The notes beneath the pieces are model-generated. The model did no database searches and was not told the origin of the DNA. It was given only the letters and a program-made list of their open reading frames with translations. DNA of 57,715 nt from Vibrio sp. HI00D65 (GTDB taxonomy: Bacteria; Pseudomonadota; Gammaproteobacteria; Enterobacterales; Vibrionaceae): assembly GCF_001635455.1 (NCBI RefSeq), contig NZ_LWEH01000044.1:1-57715 (forward strand). The letters are read 5' to 3'. The position numbers were made by a program, and so were the translations under genes. Below, piece after piece: positions 15,244 to 24,193 of this stretch (its first letter is position 1; each line of letters begins with the position of its first letter).

Positions 15244-15825
15244 TTACAATTTATTTTTAGCTATAGATAAAGTATGTATTTCTTTACTTTCATCTTTCGT
15301 TTGCTCAATTAAATCATTCCTCCACTCTGAGGCTAAGTTAGAGAGTGTTTTGTAGGCATATTCAGATTCAATCAATGTTTTCACATGATTAATCAAAAAT
15401 TCGCAATCCATTGAAAATGCCGTTAAAACACGTGTAGTGTAATTATCCGGCCATATATAGGTCCACTCATCTCGATGCTTGAAATAATTTGCAGCACTAT
15501 TAATAAGTTCTATTAATGAATAACCCTGAACTTTTATACGATGACTCCTGTATGCTTTGTCTTTGGTAATCTTATTGAGACCTAAACTAGTTCGGATTTC
15601 ATTTATATCTCGTAAGCTTCCAAGACAATATGCTTGGGCTGAAACTAATAAAGAACCATAAAGGACTTCACTGTATTCACTCACCCACAGTCCATCAAAC
15701 CAAGGTTCAGTCCGATTTCTATCAAGCAGCTTGTCGATACCAATTTGGATCGTTTCTTCAACATCGACTAATGGGCCAAGACCATAGTCAAGCTCTAAAA
15801 TATTCATACAACTCATGAAGGTCAT
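15244..15825 (-). CDS. 193-aa protein of unknown function, downstream of the kinase
   Basis: A soluble, mostly helical protein. The central segment ELINSAANYFKHRDEW has an NYFKH-x-x-EW motif that I associate with helical proteins of defence or toxin loci, but I cannot name the family. An HEPN-like helical fold is possible and unproven. It follows the Ser/Thr kinase by about 130 bases on the same strand, with no terminator between, so the two may form one unit. Three in-frame ATGs (15825, 15816, 15807) make the start uncertain. About 235 bases without a gene separate it from the retron effector. Confidence 0.6.
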   Translation of the reverse strand: MTFMSCMNILELDYGLGPLVDVEETIQIGIDKLLDRNRTEPWFDGLWVSEYSEVLYGSLLVSAQAYCLGSLRDINEIRTSLGLNKITKDKAYRSHRIKVQGYSLIELINSAANYFKHRDEWTYIWPDNYTTRVLTAFSMDCEFLINHVKTLIESEYAYKTLSNLASEWRNDLIEQTKDESKEIHTLSIAKNKL

Positions 15826-15954
15826 CTTTTTCTTAATAGTTAGGCTTCTTGCTCAATGATTAGCTGCTCATCAATAAGCACCAGATTGCCTTCCAAAGGT
15901 TTGAAGATAGTTGTTAAGCAGTCAAACTTAACAAAACTAGATCTCTAGTAATCG

Positions 15955-17160
15955 CTAAAATGGGATATCATCATCAAAATCGGTAATAGCTTTTGTCTGT
16001 TGTGGCCGGCGCCAAAGAGTTTGTTGCGGCGGAGGCATGTCCGTTGTCAAACACTTAGTACAGCCTTGTGACGTACTCTTATCCATATCTTGTTTCTTCA
16101 GATATGAACCACAACTATCACACTCTGGTATTTTGAAAAGCTCATTACCACATCCTCCACAGAAACGGGTATCTGCAATAGGATGTCCACATGTACACAG
16201 ATAGACGAGTTTATTTCCACAGGAAGTGCAATGTATATCGATGCTGTCTGCAATAAAATTTGCACCTTTGTAGTACCCATTTGGAGACCAAGTTGCATCT
16301 GGACACTTCAAATTATCGCACAATGCCTTACTGGGAGAACTCACGGCAAAATGTCCTGCAATAGAAAAGCTTTTTAATTCTCTCAGCATAGATTCAACAT
16401 TTTGGTAACGCTCGTTAGCATCATGTTCAGCTGCTTTACAGATTAGCTTGCGTAATGCGTAAGGGATCGATAAGTCTGGTTTTTCCAACCCTTTCAACGA
16501 AGCTGTACCAGTAAGCAGCTTACATAGTGTCAAGCCCAGTGAATATATATCAGTTCTGCAATCGACATTTTTCATATCTTCATTCTGTTCTGGAGATATA
16601 TATTCTGCTGAGCCGAGGCGGTCCCCTGTTCTAGTCGCACGTGTAAATTTGGTGTTTCCCGAAGGTGCAAAACCTATAGAAAAGTCAATGAGATAAGAAT
16701 GACCTGCTGAAGACAACATAATGTTAGAAGGTTTTATATCTCGATGGATTATACCTTTTGAATGAACCAATAAAAGGGCATCTAGAACCTGTGTTGCAAT
16801 GTTGATAACTTGCCGCTGATCAAGTACTCCATTATTTTGAACATAGTCCTCTAGGTTAGTACCATCAATGTATTCCATTACAATGTATGGAATAGGATTT
16901 TGTTGATCTACAACTTCTCCGTGCGTTATTACATAAGGTATCGCTGGATGTTGAACTTCGGCAAGAATGAATGCTTCTCTCTGAAATTTCTTCTTAAGAT
17001 CAGAGTTATTGCGATTGAATACGCTATCAAAAAACTTTATTGCAACAAACCTTTCTAAAGAAGTCTGCTTGGCTTTCTTTGTTGTTCCAGATAGACCACT
17101 TCCAATTTTATCAAGTAAATCAAAGCCTTGGCGCTTTAAATGGCTAGAATACACGTCCAA
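15955..17160 (-). CDS. Ser/Thr protein kinase with C-terminal zinc ribbons
   Basis: A 401-aa protein. The N-terminal Hanks-type kinase (about residues 15-265) shows a glycine loop IGSGLSGTTKKA, VAIKFF with the catalytic lysine, HRDIKPSN, LIDFSIG in place of DFG, SAEYISPEQ and DIYSLGLTL. The C-terminal ~120 residues hold at least four CxxC-type pairs (CTSCG, CTCG, CGGCG, CDSCG, CTKC), predicted zinc ribbons. No transmembrane helix is seen, so it is cytoplasmic. The start is TTG at 17160 with GAGG six bases upstream. Phage-defence kinases of this kind phosphorylate host factors after infection; its place in the cargo block suggests such a role, which is inference. Confidence 0.82.
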   Translation of the reverse strand: MDVYSSHLKRQGFDLLDKIGSGLSGTTKKAKQTSLERFVAIKFFDSVFNRNNSDLKKKFQREAFILAEVQHPAIPYVITHGEVVDQQNPIPYIVMEYIDGTNLEDYVQNNGVLDQRQVINIATQVLDALLLVHSKGIIHRDIKPSNIMLSSAGHSYLIDFSIGFAPSGNTKFTRATRTGDRLGSAEYISPEQNEDMKNVDCRTDIYSLGLTLCKLLTGTASLKGLEKPDLSIPYALRKLICKAAEHDANERYQNVESMLRELKSFSIAGHFAVSSPSKALCDNLKCPDATWSPNGYYKGANFIADSIDIHCTSCGNKLVYLCTCGHPIADTRFCGGCGNELFKIPECDSCGSYLKKQDMDKSTSQGCTKCLTTDMPPPQQTLWRRPQQTKAITDFDDDIPF

Positions 17161-17413
17161 TGTTTACCTCAATGCTCGTAGGCTATTAATGTTGTTTAGT
17201 TCAATCTTTAATAATTTGAGCCTATATTGCTGTCATTCTTAATGAATCTCAAGGCATATCAGATTCGTGTGTCAAAATTGAGGTAATCTCAAGGCTAAAT
17301 AATCAAGAATTGTCAGTTCAGCTTCACCGCATGTAGAATATTTGGAGTTAACTCCCTCAATCAACGCGTTTTTGTGAATTAAGAAAGTTTGATATGGTGG
17401 CTTAATTGAGTAT

Positions 17414-17800
17414 CTAGTACTTATAAAGAGCATGTACATTTCTCTTCTCACCCTGCTCAAAACCTTTAATACGATGATGCTTCGGTTGCCCGCCAAACAG
17501 TAAAATGTACAACTTCCGATCTTGATACGTCCCTACTACATAATGGTCTCTCTGTATCACGTACTCGATTACTTCAGCGTCTGCGTCAGTACACAGGTAT
17601 CTGATATCAATCAGCTTCACTATCCGTAAACCTACAACGTTCTCTGCTTCAATGAACCCGCCAAAGGGTGCCCGAAACACATTCCCCATTTTTAAAAGTG
17701 CGGATACTTCGCCCGTATTTTTTTTGCTTAAGTCTAATGGGCCAGCGCTATTCATCTTGATAGCACTGTAGCCTACGCTCACATGAATGGATTGAAACAT
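17414..17800 (-). CDS. 128-aa protein next to the integrase, unknown
   Basis: A 128-aa beta-rich protein (VVGLRIVKLIDIRYLCTDADAE..., then a basic tail). I do not recognise the family. It is divergent from the integrase with 131 bases between the starts. A frameshifted relative lies at 57532-57715, in a remnant that otherwise keeps only ogr. Persistence of this gene in two related elements suggests that it belongs to the element backbone and not to the variable cargo. A role in integration or in control of the int promoter is a guess. Confidence 0.65.
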   Translation of the reverse strand: MFQSIHVSVGYSAIKMNSAGPLDLSKKNTGEVSALLKMGNVFRAPFGGFIEAENVVGLRIVKLIDIRYLCTDADAEVIEYVIQRDHYVVGTYQDRKLYILLFGGQPKHHRIKGFEQGEKRNVHALYKY

Positions 17801-17931
17801 AGTAAAACCTGATTAAATTTCAATGTGTTGATATATACATCGAGCTTGTGCTTGTTGTGCGACATAAAACATTGTTCTACGTTTAAGCTCGACTTACACT
17901 GTTTTTATATACAGTTATTTTAGGCTTAATT

Positions 17932-18969
17932 ATGTCAGTACGCAATTTGAAAGATGGTTCAACCAAACCTTGGATCTGCGAATGTTACCCAAATGGGCGA
18001 GCAGGAAAGCGTGTTCGTAAGAAGTTTGCTACTAAAGGCGAAGCTAAAGCCTTTGAGCTTCACACGATGAAGGAGATTGACGATAAGCCATGGATGGGTA
18101 TTAAACCGGATAACCGAAGAATGAGTGAGCTTTTGGAAAATTGGTGGACCATCCATGGCCATACTCTAAAGTCAGGCAAGCAAGCCAAAGATCTCATATC
18201 CAAAACAATTGAAGAGTTAGGTAACCCAATTGCCTGCCAGTTTAAAGAACGAGACTACTTAGCGTATCGAGCAGCTCGTGTCCCCTATAGGGGCAAGAAT
18301 AAATCCATCGAGATATCCCCAACCACACACAACCTTGAACTGATTTATCTAAAGGGCATGTTCAAGAAGCTGATTAAGTACAATCAGTGGAAATATCCCA
18401 ACCCGCTTGAAGCAATCGAGCCGATCAAAACCAGTGAGAAGCACCTTGCCTATCTAACCAAGCCACAAATCGACGAGTTCTTTGATGAACTGCAGAACTG
18501 CAAGCGAGTTATCAAGGTATCAATCCCGCAAATCATTGTCATCGCGAAAATTTGTTTGGCCACTGGTGCACGAATCAGTGAGGCACTCACTCTAACTCGA
18601 GCTCAAATAACCGAGTTCAAATTGACTTACACAGAGACAAAAGGGAAAAGGAACCGCAGTGTGCCTATCTCACCATATTTGTATCAAGAGATATTAGATA
18701 TAGCGGTGAGCGACCATGACATATTTAACACCAGTTACAAAGATGCTTGGCGTTACATAAAAAGAGCCTTGCCTGAGCACGTTCCGAATGGGCAAGCGAC
18801 CCATGTTCTACGGCATACTTTTGCTTCGTATTTTATGATGAATAAAGGGGATATCTTAGTGCTGCAGCGTATTCTTGGTCATACAAAAATCGAGCAGACA
18901 ATGGCGTATTCTCATTTTGCCCCAGAGCATTTGATGCAGGCTGTTCACCTCAATCCTCTAGATAATTAG
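17932..18969 (+). CDS. int: P2-type tyrosine integrase
   Basis: A 345-aa recombinase. The N-terminal arm-binding region begins SVRNLKDGSTKPWICECYP; the core-binding domain follows; catalytic residues are visible as TGARISEAL (first Arg), ETKGKRNRSVPI (Lys), HVLRHTFAS (His-x-x-Arg), LGHTKIEQTM (His) and AYSHF (Tyr nucleophile). Size and sequence style match P2-family integrases. It reads out toward the tdh end of the element, so att is just downstream. An 8-bp inverted pair TCGAGCTT/AAGCTCGA lies in its upstream region (about 17841-17892) and could be a regulator site. No defects are seen. Confidence 0.9.
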   Translation: MSVRNLKDGSTKPWICECYPNGRAGKRVRKKFATKGEAKAFELHTMKEIDDKPWMGIKPDNRRMSELLENWWTIHGHTLKSGKQAKDLISKTIEELGNPIACQFKERDYLAYRAARVPYRGKNKSIEISPTTHNLELIYLKGMFKKLIKYNQWKYPNPLEAIEPIKTSEKHLAYLTKPQIDEFFDELQNCKRVIKVSIPQIIVIAKICLATGARISEALTLTRAQITEFKLTYTETKGKRNRSVPISPYLYQEILDIAVSDHDIFNTSYKDAWRYIKRALPEHVPNGQATHVLRHTFASYFMMNKGDILVLQRILGHTKIEQTMAYSHFAPEHLMQAVHLNPLDN

Positions 18970-19028
18970 TGGCGACAAAGTGGCGGCAGCCACTGTAAAA
19001 GAGCGTTATTTAGCGGTTTTAGACGTAA

Positions 19029-19058
19029 AAAAGGCGACAATTTACATTGTCGCCTTTT
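19029..19058. terminator. Terminator of tdh, at the element border
   Basis: A 12-bp perfect stem, AAAAGGCGACAA/TTGTCGCCTTTT, with loop TTTACA. On the minus strand it ends in a T run and follows tdh by 22 bases. The element border lies within or just left of it. Confidence 0.85.
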
Positions 19059-19080
19059 GCAAATCAGAGCCTAATTTAGA

Positions 19081-20112
19081 CTATTCCCAATCAAGGATTA
19101 CCTTGCCTGAAAGCCCGCTACGCATAGCGTCAAAGCCTTTTTGGAAGTCATCAACCTTAAAGTGGTGAGTGATAATTGGTGTTAGATCTAGGCCTGATTG
19201 AATCAAAGAAGCCATCTTGTACCAAGTTTCGAACATCTCACGACCGTAGATACCTTTGATAACCAAGCCTTTAAAGATTACTTGGTTCCAGTCTACTGCC
19301 ATATCTGATGGTGGAATACCTAGTAGAGAGATCTTACCGCCGTGGTTCATGTTCGTTAGCATGCTGTTGAACGCAGATGGTACACCAGACATTTCAAGAC
19401 CTACATCGAAGCCCTCAGTCATGCCTAAATCAGCCATCACATCTTCTAACTTCTCCTCCATCACGTTTACTGCACGCGTTACGCCCATTTTCTTCGCAAG
19501 GTCTAGACGGTATTCGTTTACGTCAGTAATTACAACGTGACGAGCACCAACGTGCTTAGCAACTGCTGCAGCCATGATACCGATTGGACCAGCGCCTGTG
19601 ATTAGCACATCTTCGCCTACTAGGTCGAAAGAAAGCGCTGTGTGTACTGCGTTACCAAACGGGTCGAAGATAGATGCTAGATCATCAGAGATCTCCGCAG
19701 GGATCTTAAATGCATTGAACGCTGGAATCACAAGGTATTCAGAGAACGCACCAGTGCGGTTTACACCAACACCTGTTGTGTTGCGACAAAGGTGTGTACG
19801 GCCGCCACGACAGTTACGACAGTGACCACATGTGATATGACCTTCGCCAGACACACGGTCTCCGATTTCAAAACCACGAACTTCTTGGCCAATGCCAACA
19901 ACTTCACCCACGTATTCGTGACCTACAACCATAGGTACTGGAATTGTGTTTTGTGACCACTCATCCCAGTTGTAGATGTGTACGTCTGTACCACAGATTG
20001 CGGTTTTCTTAATACGGATAAGAAGATCATTATGACCCATTTCAGGTTTTTCAACCTCGGTCATCCAAATGCCTTCTTCAGGCTTAAGCTTAGAAAGTGC
20101 TTTAATTTTCAT
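19081..20112 (-). CDS. tdh: L-threonine 3-dehydrogenase
   Basis: A 343-aa zinc-dependent medium-chain dehydrogenase. It oxidises L-threonine to 2-amino-3-ketobutyrate with NAD. The catalytic zinc ligands are seen in AICGTDVH and VGHEYVGE, the structural zinc loop in [15 protein letters not shown], and the NAD-binding loop in [12 protein letters not shown]. Length and sequence are standard. It is the second gene of the kbl-tdh operon (80 bases after kbl), so the unstable product passes directly to Kbl. It ends in a strong terminator shared with the border of the mobile element. Confidence 0.97.
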   Translation of the reverse strand: MKIKALSKLKPEEGIWMTEVEKPEMGHNDLLIRIKKTAICGTDVHIYNWDEWSQNTIPVPMVVGHEYVGEVVGIGQEVRGFEIGDRVSGEGHITCGHCRNCRGGRTHLCRNTTGVGVNRTGAFSEYLVIPAFNAFKIPAEISDDLASIFDPFGNAVHTALSFDLVGEDVLITGAGPIGIMAAAVAKHVGARHVVITDVNEYRLDLAKKMGVTRAVNVMEEKLEDVMADLGMTEGFDVGLEMSGVPSAFNSMLTNMNHGGKISLLGIPPSDMAVDWNQVIFKGLVIKGIYGREMFETWYKMASLIQSGLDLTPIITHHFKVDDFQKGFDAMRSGLSGKVILDWE

Positions 20113-20192
20113 AATGTTACCTAGTTCATCTCGCCTAACTGTAAAGCGAGAATCGAAAACTTTTTATCTATATTCTGAGTTAAGCTTCAGAA

Positions 20193-21386
20193 TTAGATGA
20201 TTCCCATCTCTTTACCCACTTCGATGAATGCATCGATAGCACGGTCTAGTTGCTCACGAGAGTGTGCAGCAGACATTTGAGTACGGATACGCGCTTGGCC
20301 TTTTGGTACTACAGGGAAAGAGAAACCTACAACGTAGATGCCTTTCTCTAAAGCACGCTCAGCGAAGTCTGCCGCTACTTTTGCATCACCTAGCATGATT
20401 GGAATGATTGCGTGGTCAGCCCCACCCATAGTAAAGCCAGCTTCTTCCATACGAGTACGGAAGTGAGCAGAGTTTTCCCACAGTGTTGTGCGCAGGTCAC
20501 CAGATTCTGCTAAAAGATCTAGAACGCGGATAGACGCTGATACGATTGCTGGTGCAACTGAGTTAGAGAATAGGTATGGACGAGAACGTTGACGTAGCCA
20601 GTCGATCACTTCTTTCTTACCAGACGTGTAACCACCTGAAGCACCGCCCATTGCTTTACCTAGCGTGCCTGTAATGATGTCGATACGGTCAACAACGTTG
20701 TGGAACTCGTGAGTACCAGCGCCGTTTTCGCCCATGAAGCCCACAGCGTGAGAATCATCAACCATCACTAGAGCGCCGTACTTATCTGCTAGGTCACAGA
20801 TAGCAGGAAGATTTGCTACTACGCCGTCCATAGAGAATACGCCGTCAGTCACGATTAGCGTGTGGCGAGCACCCGCTTCTTTAGCTGCGATAAGTTGTTG
20901 CTCTAGCTCTTCCATGTTGTTGTTCGCGTAACGGAAGCGCATTGCTTTACATAGGCGAACACCATCAATGATTGAAGCATGGTTTAGAGCATCAGAGATG
21001 ATTGCGTCTTCTTTGCCAAGGATAGTTTCGAAAAGACCTGCGTTCGCATCGAAACAAGATGTGTAAAGAATCGTGTCTTCTTTACCAAGAAATGTAGATA
21101 GTTTGTCTTCTAGCTCTTTGTGGATGTCTTGAGTACCACAGATGAAACGTACAGACGCCATACCAAAACCGTGTTGATCCATACCCGCTTTACCAGCTTC
21201 GATAAGTTCAGGATGATTGGCTAAGCCTAAGTAGTTGTTTGCACAGAAGTTAAGTACTTCTTCGCCTGTTGAAATTTTAACAGCCGCTTGCTGTTGAGAA
21301 GTGATTACACGCTCAGACTTGTAAAGACCTTCTTCTTTAACTTCTTCGATTTGATTTTGAATCTGTTGATAAAATGCAGAAGACAT
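20193..21386 (-). CDS. kbl: 2-amino-3-ketobutyrate CoA ligase (glycine C-acetyltransferase)
   Basis: A 397-aa PLP enzyme of the alpha-oxoamine synthase family. It splits 2-amino-3-ketobutyrate with CoA into glycine and acetyl-CoA. Signature parts: [10 protein letters not shown] near the N-terminus, [10 protein letters not shown], and [15 protein letters not shown] with the PLP lysine. The second of two nearby ATGs (21386) is preferred because AGGAAGGA stands six bases before it; the first, at 21392, is too close. First gene of the kbl-tdh operon. Confidence 0.96.
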   Translation of the reverse strand: MSSAFYQQIQNQIEEVKEEGLYKSERVITSQQQAAVKISTGEEVLNFCANNYLGLANHPELIEAGKAGMDQHGFGMASVRFICGTQDIHKELEDKLSTFLGKEDTILYTSCFDANAGLFETILGKEDAIISDALNHASIIDGVRLCKAMRFRYANNNMEELEQQLIAAKEAGARHTLIVTDGVFSMDGVVANLPAICDLADKYGALVMVDDSHAVGFMGENGAGTHEFHNVVDRIDIITGTLGKAMGGASGGYTSGKKEVIDWLRQRSRPYLFSNSVAPAIVSASIRVLDLLAESGDLRTTLWENSAHFRTRMEEAGFTMGGADHAIIPIMLGDAKVAADFAERALEKGIYVVGFSFPVVPKGQARIRTQMSAAHSREQLDRAIDAFIEVGKEMGII

Positions 21387-21763
21387 TCTCATTCCTTCCT
21401 AGTTATTATTCAGCAGCATCGCGCGCCGCATTATGTAGGGATATAAACGATACTAAAACGAACATTTACACTGTAAAACTAATCTCTATATTCTAGTTGA
21501 ACTCCCCCTTTTCGATTATCCCTCCAGTTGGAAAAACATTAATGAATCTGAGGCATGAATAATAGTTCATCCCAGTGACGCAGTGCACATTAACGCCCCT
21601 CTATTGTTCTTTTTAACGCCATATCCATCGAAAATTCGACCAGATTTCGCTTTCATATCAACTCTCAATTTTTAATCTCAAAAAGATTTAGTGGTGAATT
21701 ACTGTTTCTCTCAGAATATGCGGACGTTACACCGATGCCCAAGATAAGATGAGAAACAAGCCC
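21387..21763. other. Gene-free stretch upstream of kbl
   Basis: About 380 bases without a gene. It must hold the kbl promoter. I see no riboswitch-like fold or clear operator. Confidence 0.4.
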
Positions 21764-22395
21764 ATGACACTATCCGATCACATCATTCAAGAAGCCTTCG
21801 AAAACGACTAGCACACCTGCTTTTATCAACCAAAAGTGGAATCGAGTGCCGAAAAGTGACAGGTGTACAAGCACTGTTTCGTCTGAATATTCTCGAAGAA
21901 GGAACCTTTTCACCGGGTGTGTTCATTGATCGTACTTTTGCATTGGGTTACGAAGAAGAGAGCTTCTGAGCAATCTTTAACTGAAGTCAAGTCGCTTCCA
22001 GCACACTTGAACTTGGCCGTTAATATCAACAAGAAAGCACTAGCGAACTCAGTTACTGCTCAATGGGGTGGAGAGCTCTGCGAACTGGTTAAACGCTATA
22101 AAGTGCTTGGTATTCAGATCTCTATCAATGATTTCGGTATGGGCTAATCTGACATGAAGAAGGTGATGAACCTTGATGTCGATGAAGTGAAATTTGATAA
22201 GTCGATTGTAAATAGCGAAGACAGCGCTCGCTCTACGCTAACCCAGCAAACTTTGGCTTACTGCAAAGCGTCTGGAATTGAAACCGCAGCAGAAGAAGTT
22301 GAAGATATAGATACACTCAGAATCTCCACCCCGCGTTAGCTGATGAACAGATAACGCCAAAACTACAGTTGTTGATAGTAGAAGAGCTTGAATAA
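21764..22395 (+). pseudogene. Decayed EAL-domain (c-di-GMP phosphodiesterase-like) gene
   Basis: Translation in pieces gives an EAL-like protein: EAFEND, a stop, CFYQPKVES (the YQPKV of EAL proteins), a further stop, EEGTFSPGVFI after a frame change, LNLAVNINKKAL, a stop after ISINDFGMG, VDEVKFDKSIV, and a C-terminal ETAAEEVEDIDTL segment. At least three stops and two frame changes interrupt it, so it cannot make a working enzyme. The key ExL motif itself is not recognisable. The 61- and 76-codon open frames inside it are fragments of this gene and not separate genes. Confidence 0.8.
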
Positions 22396-22464
22396 GTGGG
22401 CAGTAAAACAGCGAAAGGAAAAGTGGACCAGCTACTGGCTAAAAGCCGCGCTTAAACCACAAAA

Positions 22465-22492
22465 AGTAACGCCCAATCATGTGGGCGTTACT
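22465..22492. terminator. Strong hairpin terminator
   Basis: An 11-bp to 12-bp stem, AGTAACGCCCA/TGTGGGCGTTACT (one slipped base), loop ATCA. On the minus strand a TTTTTG run follows. It ends the effector-chaperone unit. Confidence 0.75.
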
Positions 22493-22519
22493 TAGCCCTA
22501 TATATTTAGAGCATAGGGT

Positions 22520-22948
22520 TTACACCGAGATCATATGAGGTCGGATATTGGTTGGCTCTGCGCTTGCTGGCGTTGGCTCTACTCCAGAAATCGCCGCCTG
22601 CTTTTCGATAAGATCTTGAATAAAGCACTCTGTCCACGCCTCTAACGCCGTGACATTCAGCATCGCCATCGGTTGTTGAGACCATAAAACGGCGCTATTT
22701 TCTTGGTGCGACACAACGTGCGCAGGCCAGTATTCACCAAAGATATTGCTCTTCGCCAACTGCTCCGATATCGAGTTTGCTTCACCAAGTTCTGCATACA
22801 GTACCATCCACTCTTCATTCTGATGCGTGAAATGAAGTTGATACTTTTGGTCAATCAGTAGGCTGTAGATACCATCTTGCGCGGTTGGGTTCTCTAGACC
22901 GTTCTTTTCGAAAAAGTGTTTAACTAAGTGATCGAATGTGGTTGTCAT
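22520..22948 (-). CDS. CesT-like type III secretion chaperone
   Basis: A 142-aa acidic protein with the alternating alpha/beta layout of class I type III chaperones (N-terminal helix DHLVKHFFEKNGL, strands KYQLHFTHQNEEWMVLYAELGE, C-terminal helix TECFIQDLIEKQAAI). Such dimers bind the N-terminal region of one effector and keep it ready for export. Its ATG overlaps the stop of the effector gene (TAATG), so the pair is translationally coupled, which is strong support for a dedicated chaperone. No other type III genes are in the window. Confidence 0.75.
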   Translation of the reverse strand: MTTTFDHLVKHFFEKNGLENPTAQDGIYSLLIDQKYQLHFTHQNEEWMVLYAELGEANSISEQLAKSNIFGEYWPAHVVSHQENSAVLWSQQPMAMLNVTALEAWTECFIQDLIEKQAAISGVEPTPASAEPTNIRPHMISV

Positions 22949-23931
22949 TAGTGGTTAACCTCCAAGTTGACGATGCTGAATTCTCCCGATAAACCGAATT
23001 TCGGTAAGTCGTAGCCTGATTTGTGCCAGAAATCCTGCACAAACCAACTGGTAAAATCTTCCTTGCTTGGGAAAGAAAACTCACCAAAGTTCGGGTCAAA
23101 GAAGGTCACTTTCTCCCCATCTACCGCGGCGGCAACGGCATGTGCATTACTTGGACCTTCAAGGCCGATCTTCTTCAATAGCGATGTTTTAGGGCCGTTA
23201 TCAACGATCTTCGCCGCCAGCTCTGCTGCACCATTTCGGCCACGGCCTGTTTGTCCATACACACGTGATAATGCACCAAGTTCTCGGTAAGGTGATTCGA
23301 TGTTGTTGCTTCTTAACCAACCTTCAGTGATCGCTTCTTGGTCATAACCCACCATGCCATCGGTTTGCAGTTGCGAGACAGACTGCATCGTCTCTTTGTT
23401 CAGCTTACCTTTGTCGCTTGCCGTTCCTGATTGAAATAGTTGTTCGCCAAGGTTAGAGCCTTCTGCTCGTGCCTTCATCCAGTGAGCGCTCAGTGCTTCA
23501 CAACATCCTCCAGAGGTGTCTGTGTCTTTTAGGATGGCGTTTTTGATGCTGCCCGTTACCTGAGAGACTTGCATGGTCACTTCGCCGTTGTGTTTTGCTG
23601 CCGAGTTACGCAATGAAGAGGTTTTAGTGCTAACCAGAGCATGCAAAATACGGTCGCCCAGTGTTTGTACCACTGTTTTGAAGTTTTGTAGCTTTGAGCG
23701 AGGCTCTGCGCTTTGTTCTGGTGTCGTACTTTGCAGAGAGAACGAGCTGATTGGTGCTGGGTTTGCAGTAGCACCGCTGCTCATCTGTTGCAGCATCAAG
23801 TTGCGAATGGCATCTGGCGTCATTTGCGTGCTTGCACTCAAACCACCAAGTTGACCTTGGTTTTGTGGTTGGCTGACTGGTGCAGAGATGATTGGTCCAC
23901 TGATAGAGGAAATATTAGTAATACCTTGCAT
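22948..23931 (-). CDS. YopT-like cysteine protease effector (type III secretion)
   Basis: A 327-aa protein. The first ~130 residues are Ser/Gln-rich and would carry the secretion and chaperone-binding signals. The catalytic domain shows the C58 peptidase triad: Cys in GGCCEALSAHW (residue 143 or 144), His264 in NAHAVAAAV and Asp279 in FFDPNFGEF. The spacing is close to YopT (C139, H258, D274). YopT removes isoprenylated C-termini from Rho GTPases; AvrPphB relatives cut kinases. The host target here is unknown. It lies next to its chaperone but far from any type III apparatus in this window, so it is a separately located effector locus. Confidence 0.82.
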   Translation of the reverse strand: MQGITNISSISGPIISAPVSQPQNQGQLGGLSASTQMTPDAIRNLMLQQMSSGATANPAPISSFSLQSTTPEQSAEPRSKLQNFKTVVQTLGDRILHALVSTKTSSLRNSAAKHNGEVTMQVSQVTGSIKNAILKDTDTSGGCCEALSAHWMKARAEGSNLGEQLFQSGTASDKGKLNKETMQSVSQLQTDGMVGYDQEAITEGWLRSNNIESPYRELGALSRVYGQTGRGRNGAAELAAKIVDNGPKTSLLKKIGLEGPSNAHAVAAAVDGEKVTFFDPNFGEFSFPSKEDFTSWFVQDFWHKSGYDLPKFGLSGEFSIVNLEVNH

Positions 23932-24193
23932 AACTACCTGCTTTCTGTGTTTATTTTGTATGCAGCAAGGTTAACCAAAGCGATGAAGTTGGGCTGTTAG
24001 TCATAGTCGTTATTTTGTTGATTTGATCGTGGGGCTTGTTTAAAGAGATTTGGGACGAGTGTATTTTTGAGGTAAATAAATTCGTTGTAGTAGTAGTTCT
24101 GTTTGACCAGAAGACAATGATGATTTCCGCAACCATCATTGCCCTTTGAGGTTTATTTCCCTATGTATTGAGTTTTGGCAAACATAGAAACGG

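Larger units (their letters stand above)
5300..19040. mobile_element. P2-related integrated element (satellite-like) with retron and kinase cargo
   Basis: Gene content from left to right: ogr-like activator, secreted protein, GPA-type replication endonuclease, small early genes, CII-like, Cox-like, CI repressor, retron, kinase pair, 128-aa gene, P2-type integrase. No portal, terminase, capsid, tail or lysis gene is present. In P2 the att site lies between ogr and int, so linear integration puts ogr at one end and int at the other, exactly as here. The size, about 13.7 kb, is satellite-like. The right end lies between the int stop (18969) and the tdh terminator. The left end is placed at about 5300, where similarity with the second remnant at 56.45 kb begins. 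I found no convincing direct repeat, so both ends are approximate. Confidence 0.75.

Noticed and set aside
17272..17496. 74-codon minus-strand frame overlapping the end of the 128-aa gene.
   Set aside because: It overlaps a better supported gene in another frame and lacks a ribosome binding site.
5167..19049. The 11-base AATTTACATTG occurs at about 5168 and at 19039, near both ends of the element, as a possible att core.
   Set aside because: The same 11-mer occurs at about 600 as well, and the flanks do not match. One copy is also part of the tdh terminator loop and stem. It is too AT-rich to support an att call.
21917..22339. Two separate small genes.
   Set aside because: Both are pieces of one decayed EAL-domain gene, interrupted by stops and frame changes.
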